Part shown: piece by piece, positions 6,970-11,645 of the stretch
How the letters are laid out: each line of letters begins with the position of its first letter
Position numbering within the stretch: position 1 is the first letter of the stretch
Assembly: GCA_023439605.1 (NCBI GenBank)
Contig: JAEXNS010000068.1
Span: 1-11,645 of the forward strand
Source of the DNA: Bacillota bacterium
GTDB taxonomy: Bacteria > Bacillota > Clostridia > Oscillospirales > Ruminococcaceae
Length of the DNA stretch: 11,645 nt
Reading direction: 5' to 3'
Notes under the pieces: generated by a model
Database searches by the model: none
Told to the model about the DNA's origin: nothing
What the model saw: the letters and a program-made list of their open reading frames with translations, nothing else
Translations under genes and position numbers: made by a program

Positions 6970-7791
6970 ATGAAAAAGGCAATATCATATATAATAATGG
7001 CATCCATAATTTCATTAACTTTAATTTCATGTGATAAAAAATCAACTGAAAATGAGATAAAAAACAATCTAAAAGAAACTACTATTTCTAATTCTAAAGA
7101 AGATAAAAAAATCACTACTTCAACTTCTTCAAAAGAAAAAACTACTACCTCAAAAAAAGAGGATAAAAATGCAACTTCGAAAAACGAAGAAACAGCTATA
7201 AGTGAAAAAATAACTGAACTCTCAAATGCATCTAGTGTTGAAAACGCCACCACAAGTAAACAAGAAGAATCTCCTGCTCAAAATTCACAAGTTCCAGATT
7301 CTCCTACAACTAATCCTGCTGTTGTTACTAACCAACCCGCAACAAATCCTCCTGCTACAGAAAAACCAAAAACATCTGGCTCTATCTCTTTGGATGATTT
7401 TTACATAAGAATAAATAACGAAAAGATCAGAATAGACGATAAAATAGATGAAGTCAAATCCAAAATTGGTGATCCTATTACTGAAGAAATTATAGGGGAT
7501 TGTTTTTTTAATGGTAATGGTGAGGATAAGTCTTTTAATTATGATGGTTTTTATTTAAGAGCATACTCCAAAACAAAAGAATATCTTTTATTTGAAATAA
7601 AAGCTACATCAGATAAAATAACAACCAGTAAAGGAATAACAGTTAATATGTCTCTTGATGATGTTATTGCTGCATATGGAGAAAACTATGAACAATCGGG
7701 AAATTATTATTATTATAGAATCAATAACCAAGAACTATCATTTCTAATTACTGATAATAAAATAAAAGATTTTTCTCTGCTTTTGAGTTAA
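6970..7791 (+). CDS. Surface lipoprotein with Ser/Thr/Lys-rich spacer and two lG-type modules, unknown function
   Basis: A 273-residue predicted lipoprotein. The lipobox L18-I19-S20-C21 follows a short signal peptide, so Cys21 would be lipidated and the protein anchored outside the membrane. Residues 22-137 are a low-complexity spacer, first Lys/Glu/Ser/Thr-rich, then Pro/Thr/Asn/Gln-rich, suited to crossing the cell wall. Residues 138-273 form the folded part, with two similar segments, KIDEVKSKIGDP (158-169) and MSLDDVIAAYGEN (227-239), and the motif YDGFYLRAYS between them. I recall this layout from many uncharacterised clostridial lipoproteins; the xxDDVxxxxGxP pattern also recalls SmpA/BLIP-like folds. 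It follows the dockerin gene by 27 bases with an AAAGGA ribosome site, so the two are probably cotranscribed and may act together at the envelope. No enzyme motif was seen. Confidence 0.85.
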   Translation: MKKAISYIIMASIISLTLISCDKKSTENEIKNNLKETTISNSKEDKKITTSTSSKEKTTTSKKEDKNATSKNEETAISEKITELSNASSVENATTSKQEESPAQNSQVPDSPTTNPAVVTNQPATNPPATEKPKTSGSISLDDFYIRINNEKIRIDDKIDEVKSKIGDPITEEIIGDCFFNGNGEDKSFNYDGFYLRAYSKTKEYLLFEIKATSDKITTSKGITVNMSLDDVIAAYGENYEQSGNYYYYRINNQELSFLITDNKIKDFSLLLS

Positions 7792-7820
7792 TATATTTTA
7801 TACCACACCAAACGTCTCAA

Positions 7821-7855
7821 TAATTGCCCTCGAAATTTTTTTACGAGGGCAATTA
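7821..7855 (+). terminator. Strong hairpin between lipoprotein and MBOAT genes, possible terminator or attenuator
   Basis: The arms 7821-7832 (TAATTGCCCTCG) and 7844-7855 are perfect complements around an 11-base loop containing seven T. The GC-rich core is striking in this AT-rich DNA. The base run after the stem is AAAATG, not a T-tract, so termination may be partial. It lies 29 bases after the lipoprotein stop and 28 bases before the next start. Confidence 0.5.
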
Positions 7856-7883
7856 AAATGTAAATTTTTAAGGAGGTATTTCT

Positions 7884-9290
7884 TTGGTTTTCAGTAGTAC
7901 AGTATTTCTTTTTATATTTTTTCCTATAGTTTTTATCTTAAATTTAGTCATGCCTAATATAAAACTTAAAAATATAATGTTGACTTTTTTTAGTATTTTA
8001 TTTTATGCTTATGGAGAACCTTTCGCAGTTTTATTATTGATTATTTCTATAACTTTAAATTATATATTTGCTATTTTTATAGTAAAATATGAAAAAAACA
8101 AAAAAGTTTTTTTATCCCTATGTGTTTTACTTAATTTAGGTTTACTTGGCCTATTTAAGTACACTGATTTTGCAATATCTATTTTAAACAATACTCTAAA
8201 CTTAAATATACCACAAGCAAATATTGCTCTACCTATTGGGATTTCTTTTTTTACATTTCAAGCACTTTCTTATGTAATTGATGTATATAAAGATAAAAAA
8301 CTTATACAAAAAAATTTAGGCGATTTAATACTCTACGTTTCACTATTCCCTCAGCTAATAGCTGGTCCGATTATAAAATACTATGATGTTGCTGAACAAA
8401 TAAACAATCGAAAAATAACTTTAGATAAAACCGCTTTAGGATTTCAACGTTTCATTTTTGGTCTTTCAAAAAAATTACTAATAGCAAATACCATGGGAAA
8501 TGTTGCAGATTATATTTTTGGCCTTGAAAACTCAAAAATAAATATTTCTTTAGCTTGGTTAGGTGCTTTAACCTATGTTTTACAAATTTACTTTGATTTT
8601 AGCGGATATTCTGACATGGCAATAGGTCTTGGAAAAATATTCGGATTTGAATTTAAAGAAAACTTCAATTTCCCTTATATTTCTGATAGCATGCAGGTAT
8701 TTTGGAGAAGATGGCATATATCTGTTTCAACTTGGTTCAAAGAATACCTATATATACCTTTAGGAGGTAATCGCAAAGGAGCCCTAAGAACAAATATAAA
8801 CAGACTCATAGTATTCTTTTGTACTGGTCTATGGAATGGTGCAAGTTTAAATTTTGTTGTTTGGGGTTTATTGCATGGACTATTTTTAACTTTAGAATCA
8901 TATAACATAATCCCTGTACAAAAAATAAAATTTAAACCTATTTGTCACTTGTATACACTGGCAGTGGTTACCTTAACATTTGTAATTTTTCGTGCAGATA
9001 ATCTCTCTCAAGGATTTTATTTTATCAAACAAATGTTTATTGGATTTAGCGAGAATCCAGAGGCAAATTCAATTTTTTTAAGTTATATGTCTCCTTTATT
9101 TGTAATAACTTTCTTGTTAGGAATAATTTTCTCTATGCCTATAAAAGATTATATTTCAAAAAAAATATCCCAAAACAACCCTCAATACATAAACACTTTT
9201 TATTATGCATCCTCTGTTGTTTTACTTTTTTTATGTATAATAAATCTCTCTGCATCCACTCACAATCCTTTTATTTATTTTAGATTTTAA
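7884..9290 (+). CDS. MBOAT family O-acyltransferase (AlgI-like)
   Basis: A 468-residue multi-spanning membrane protein of full AlgI length with about ten hydrophobic segments. Family members pass acetyl groups from the cytoplasm through the membrane to a partner that O-acetylates an exopolysaccharide or wall polymer. Signatures: PQLIAGPI (156-163), YFDFSGYSDMA (236-246), FWRRWHISVSTWFKEYLYIPLGGNR around His278, and LWNGASLNFVVWGLLHG. The position normally His in the LWHG motif is Asn318, while His331 in the following LLHG is kept. The base sequence reads AAT clearly, so this is not a translation slip. The start is TTG at 7884, chosen because the family begins MVFSS, AAGGAGG lies 7-8 bases upstream, and no ATG fits. 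The DHHW partner follows after 14 bases. The acceptor polymer is unknown. Confidence 0.92.
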   Translation: MVFSSTVFLFIFFPIVFILNLVMPNIKLKNIMLTFFSILFYAYGEPFAVLLLIISITLNYIFAIFIVKYEKNKKVFLSLCVLLNLGLLGLFKYTDFAISILNNTLNLNIPQANIALPIGISFFTFQALSYVIDVYKDKKLIQKNLGDLILYVSLFPQLIAGPIIKYYDVAEQINNRKITLDKTALGFQRFIFGLSKKLLIANTMGNVADYIFGLENSKINISLAWLGALTYVLQIYFDFSGYSDMAIGLGKIFGFEFKENFNFPYISDSMQVFWRRWHISVSTWFKEYLYIPLGGNRKGALRTNINRLIVFFCTGLWNGASLNFVVWGLLHGLFLTLESYNIIPVQKIKFKPICHLYTLAVVTLTFVIFRADNLSQGFYFIKQMFIGFSENPEANSIFLSYMSPLFVITFLLGIIFSMPIKDYISKKISQNNPQYINTFYYASSVVLLFLCIINLSASTHNPFIYFRF

Positions 9291-9304
9291 AATTGGAGGA
9301 ATAT

Positions 9305-10738
9305 ATGAAAAAAATATTAAAAACTATTTATTGTATTTCAATTATTATTTTATTATGTATCCCATCTGTTTTAATGATAAATAATAAAAACCCAAAGCAA
9401 TCAACTGAAAAAAGAAGCTTATCCACCTTTCCTAAGTTAAAAAACGAAAAAGGAACGTTAAACCTTAAATTCCCTTCTGAATTCGACTTGTTTTTCTCTG
9501 AAAATTTTAAATTCAGAGAAAATTTAATAACCATAAATAATTTTATTACAAATAAAGTTTTTGTTACATCTGCCGAAGACGATGTAATCTTAGGCGAAAA
9601 TGAATGGCTTTTTTATGCACCAACTTTAAATGACTATTTAGCTAGAGATACTCTATCTGAAGATGAAATAAATAAAATTATAACCACATTAGAACTAATA
9701 AATGAAAATATTACTTCCAAAGGTAACAAGTTTATTTTTACTGTAGCACCAAACAAAAACAGCATTTATAATGAGTTTATGCCAAAAAGATATGTAAAAA
9801 TTTCAGATGAAAATAATTTAAAAATGTTAACTGAAAAATTACAAAATTCAAACATAATATATTGTGACCTTTTAAAATTATTTAATAAAAATTCAGAAAT
9901 TTTATATCATAAGTTTGATTCACATTGGACATACAAAGGTGCTTTTTTTGCTTATAAAGAACTTTTAAATTCAATGCAGGTTAAAAATTATAAATTTGAA
10001 AATATAGTTTTCTCCTCTAATAAAAATTGGGATGGAGATTTATCTACAATGCTATATCCATCTTTAAAGATAAAGGACTACCAAACTGACTACGAATACA
10101 ATTTTTCTTACTCATATGCTTCTAGATTCAAAGACTTTGATGATATAGAAATTAAAACCTTAAACGAAAATGCAGATAATCAAACTTTTGTTATGTACAG
10201 GGATTCATTTGGACGAGCTTTGATACCTTATCTTGCTGAAACTTTTTATGATACTACTTTTTTGAGATCTAATCTTTATAAAATAGATGAAGTTTCAAAT
10301 TCAAACTTCGTTGTTCTAGAAATCGTAGAAAGAAATATACCAAATCTCATTTCGAAAACACCCTTTATGTCAGCACCACAAAGAGAACTAGAATTATCAA
10401 ATTTTACAAATAAAATCAATAATGAGAATGTAACTATTTTCGAAAAAAATGCTGGTGATTATATTCAGCTATATGGGACAATAAACTCTAAGTTTTTAAA
10501 TTCAAATAAAGAAATTATTATAAATCTTAAAAACGAAAATACAAATTTATCTTTTGAAAGTTTTCCTATACTTGAAACTGATTTAATAGAAAATCCACAA
10601 GATGATCACGAAGGATATTCACTATATATTAACAAAAGTCAACTTCCAATTGGAAATTATGAAGTTTCCGTATTTATAGAAAATGATTCAGAAAACTATT
10701 ATACCTATCCTATTTATAATATTAATATTTCAGAATAA
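9305..10738 (+). CDS. DHHW family protein (AlgJ/AlgX-like O-acetylation partner)
   Basis: A 477-residue protein with one N-terminal membrane segment (about residues 5-25) and an extracytoplasmic remainder. The fold suggested is SGNH hydrolase-like as in AlgJ/AlgX: Asp205 and His207 in FDSHWTYKGA match the D-x-H-W motif, and Ser301 in MYRDSFGRA matches the nucleophile motif, giving a plausible Ser-His-Asp triad. The last ~100 residues look like an added beta-type domain of unknown role. I placed the start at ATG 9305; the TTG at 9293 in the same frame overlaps the GGAGG ribosome site (9295-9299) and is an unlikely start. Next to an MBOAT gene, it most likely transfers or removes acetyl groups on a secreted glycan. 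Family assignment is good; direct substrate evidence is absent. Confidence 0.88.
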   Translation: MKKILKTIYCISIIILLCIPSVLMINNKNPKQSTEKRSLSTFPKLKNEKGTLNLKFPSEFDLFFSENFKFRENLITINNFITNKVFVTSAEDDVILGENEWLFYAPTLNDYLARDTLSEDEINKIITTLELINENITSKGNKFIFTVAPNKNSIYNEFMPKRYVKISDENNLKMLTEKLQNSNIIYCDLLKLFNKNSEILYHKFDSHWTYKGAFFAYKELLNSMQVKNYKFENIVFSSNKNWDGDLSTMLYPSLKIKDYQTDYEYNFSYSYASRFKDFDDIEIKTLNENADNQTFVMYRDSFGRALIPYLAETFYDTTFLRSNLYKIDEVSNSNFVVLEIVERNIPNLISKTPFMSAPQRELELSNFTNKINNENVTIFEKNAGDYIQLYGTINSKFLNSNKEIIINLKNENTNLSFESFPILETDLIENPQDDHEGYSLYINKSQLPIGNYEVSVFIENDSENYYTYPIYNINISE

Positions 10739-10785
10739 AACGAAAAAGATTTAAAATCAAAATGATTTTAAATCTTTTTCGTTTT
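10737..10785. terminator. Symmetric bidirectional terminator between convergent genes
   Basis: A perfect 23-bp stem, 10737-10759 paired with 10763-10785, around an AAA loop. A-runs on the left and T-runs on the right give a U-tract to transcripts from both directions. The left arm overlaps the last two bases of the DHHW stop codon (10736-10738), and the right arm ends within the stop codon of the opposite gene (10784-10786). Confidence 0.92.
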
Positions 10786-11645
10786 ATTTTTTTACTCCAA
10801 CCTTATAACCATCTAATTCATAAACAGACAGACCCTCGACTTTTGGAATAAATTCATCGTTCGTAAATATATATATATCATCTTCAGATATAATACCATT
10901 ATTAATGTCATTTAACTTTGTATCTGCATAATTTTTGAAAACCCCAAAATCTGCTCTTGCTACACAAAAACTACTTAATGTCATATCTGTTCTATTTGCA
11001 TATTCCGCAAAAAGATAATACATATCTGATTTTTCAAGATAATTACCTTCAATAGGAAGAAAAACAATATGTTCCTTTTGGTTTCCCCATTTTGCCCATT
11101 TTTCATCTTTTAATGGACTTTCATACACTACTTCAGTTGAAAACTTTTTGTAGATATTTCCTAACCAAACATGTAAATCCGCTAAATGTAAACACAAGCA
11201 CAATGACAATATGATTACAGGGATTTTTTTATTTTTAAATAACTTATAAATCATTACAATAGCAAATACATAAATCAAATAATAATTTATCCAAATAAAT
11301 CTACCTGACGCTCTGAAAATCCCCAACGCTTTAGTTACTGAAAGCGGGTATTTTATTTCAAATATCATTTTATCAAAAAAAGTAATTGTAGGGCTTATTG
11401 CAAGAGCAAAGGCAACAACAAATACAATAAAATAAGGTAATATTCTAAATATGTTTTCCTTTACAAATTCCTTTTTATTCTTCTGCTTTACAAAGTATAT
11501 TGCAGAAAAAATCAAAACCAGAAAAGATAATAAAATCATACCTAACCCTAAATAACCAAATCCTTCTCCTTGAAAATGAGAAATAACTGGCAGTGGTTTT
11601 GTAAAAAATGACGCTTCTTCAAAAGAAGAGTTAAACAAGGTATTT
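10784..11645 (-). CDS. Multi-spanning membrane protein, C-terminal part, DUF6311-like (runs off right edge)
   Basis: The minus-strand frame is open to the window edge, so the gene is 5'-truncated here and its start lies outside; an internal TTG at 11638 is not a convincing start. About 287 codons are visible. Four hydrophobic helices are followed by a ~110-residue soluble C-terminal segment. The motif FQGEGFGYLGLGMI just before the first visible helix, and YANRTDMTLSSFCVARADF in the tail, resemble DUF6311-type membrane proteins associated with glycan or glycosyltransferase functions. That assignment is from memory and moderate. The gene is convergent with the acetylation pair and not in its operon, so a shared surface-polymer role is only suggested by proximity. 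Confidence 0.65.
   Translation of the reverse strand, partial: NTLFNSSFEEASFFTKPLPVISHFQGEGFGYLGLGMILLSFLVLIFSAIYFVKQKNKKEFVKENIFRILPYFIVFVVAFALAISPTITFFDKMIFEIKYPLSVTKALGIFRASGRFIWINYYLIYVFAIVMIYKLFKNKKIPVIILSLCLCLHLADLHVWLGNIYKKFSTEVVYESPLKDEKWAKWGNQKEHIVFLPIEGNYLEKSDMYYLFAEYANRTDMTLSSFCVARADFGVFKNYADTKLNDINNGIISEDDIYIFTNDEFIPKVEGLSVYELDGYKVGVKK

Noticed and set aside
6945..7253. Minus-strand open frame of 102 codons opposite the lipoprotein gene
   Set aside because: Its Ser/Phe/Val/Glu-rich translation is the complement of the Lys/Thr/Ser codons of the lipoprotein spacer; no ribosome site or family match.
8675..8908. Minus-strand open frame opposite the MBOAT gene
   Set aside because: Lies wholly inside the conserved MBOAT core, which is clearly the coding frame.
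9293..9304. TTG at 9293 as start of the DHHW gene
   Set aside because: It overlaps the GGAGG ribosome site at 9295-9299, which is well spaced for the ATG at 9305.

Overview
The window comes from an AT-rich, low-G+C Gram-positive anaerobe. The phoH-ybeY-era-recO housekeeping order is typical of Bacillota. A type I dockerin, choline/glucan-binding-like cell wall repeats, a Ser/Thr/Lys-rich lipoprotein and an AlgI/DHHW acetylation pair suggest a clostridial, probably Ruminococcus/Oscillospiraceae-like gut or rumen bacterium. The genus is an inference from gene content; no rRNA is present.

Region 1 (1-4092, minus strand) is a housekeeping operon read right to left: phoH, ybeY, era, recO and the 5' third of mutS2, which runs off the left edge. 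The genes are tightly spaced or overlap. A good extended -10 promoter lies upstream of phoH. The operon links ribosome maturation and quality control (YbeY, Era, MutS2/RqcU) with DNA recombination (RecO).

Region 2 (4033-5025) is mostly non-coding and very AT-rich. It holds divergent promoters, one small gene for a 78-residue four-cysteine protein with its own promoter and terminator, a possible orphan promoter followed by hairpins, and a nearly perfect 22-bp AT-only inverted repeat upstream of the next gene.

Region 3 (5026-10738, plus strand) is a cell-envelope cluster. It begins with a secreted protein that combines an N-terminal dockerin, three ~118-residue super-repeats of cell wall-binding type and a C-terminal transglutaminase-like domain with an intact Cys-His-Asp triad. 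Next comes a lipoprotein with a long low-complexity spacer and two lG-type modules. After a strong hairpin come an MBOAT O-acyltransferase (AlgI family) and an AlgJ/AlgX-like DHHW protein, the usual two-component arrangement for moving acetyl groups to an extracellular polymer. The MBOAT has Asn where the family normally has the active-site-motif His.

Region 4 (10737-11645) is a 23-bp symmetric bidirectional terminator that contains parts of the stop codons of both flanking genes, then the C-terminal part of a convergent multi-spanning membrane protein (DUF6311-like) that continues beyond the right edge.

The strongest candidates for something undescribed are the dockerin/cell wall repeat/transglutaminase protein with its companion lipoprotein, and the small four-cysteine protein. 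No CRISPR array, rRNA, tRNA, insertion sequence or phage gene was seen.
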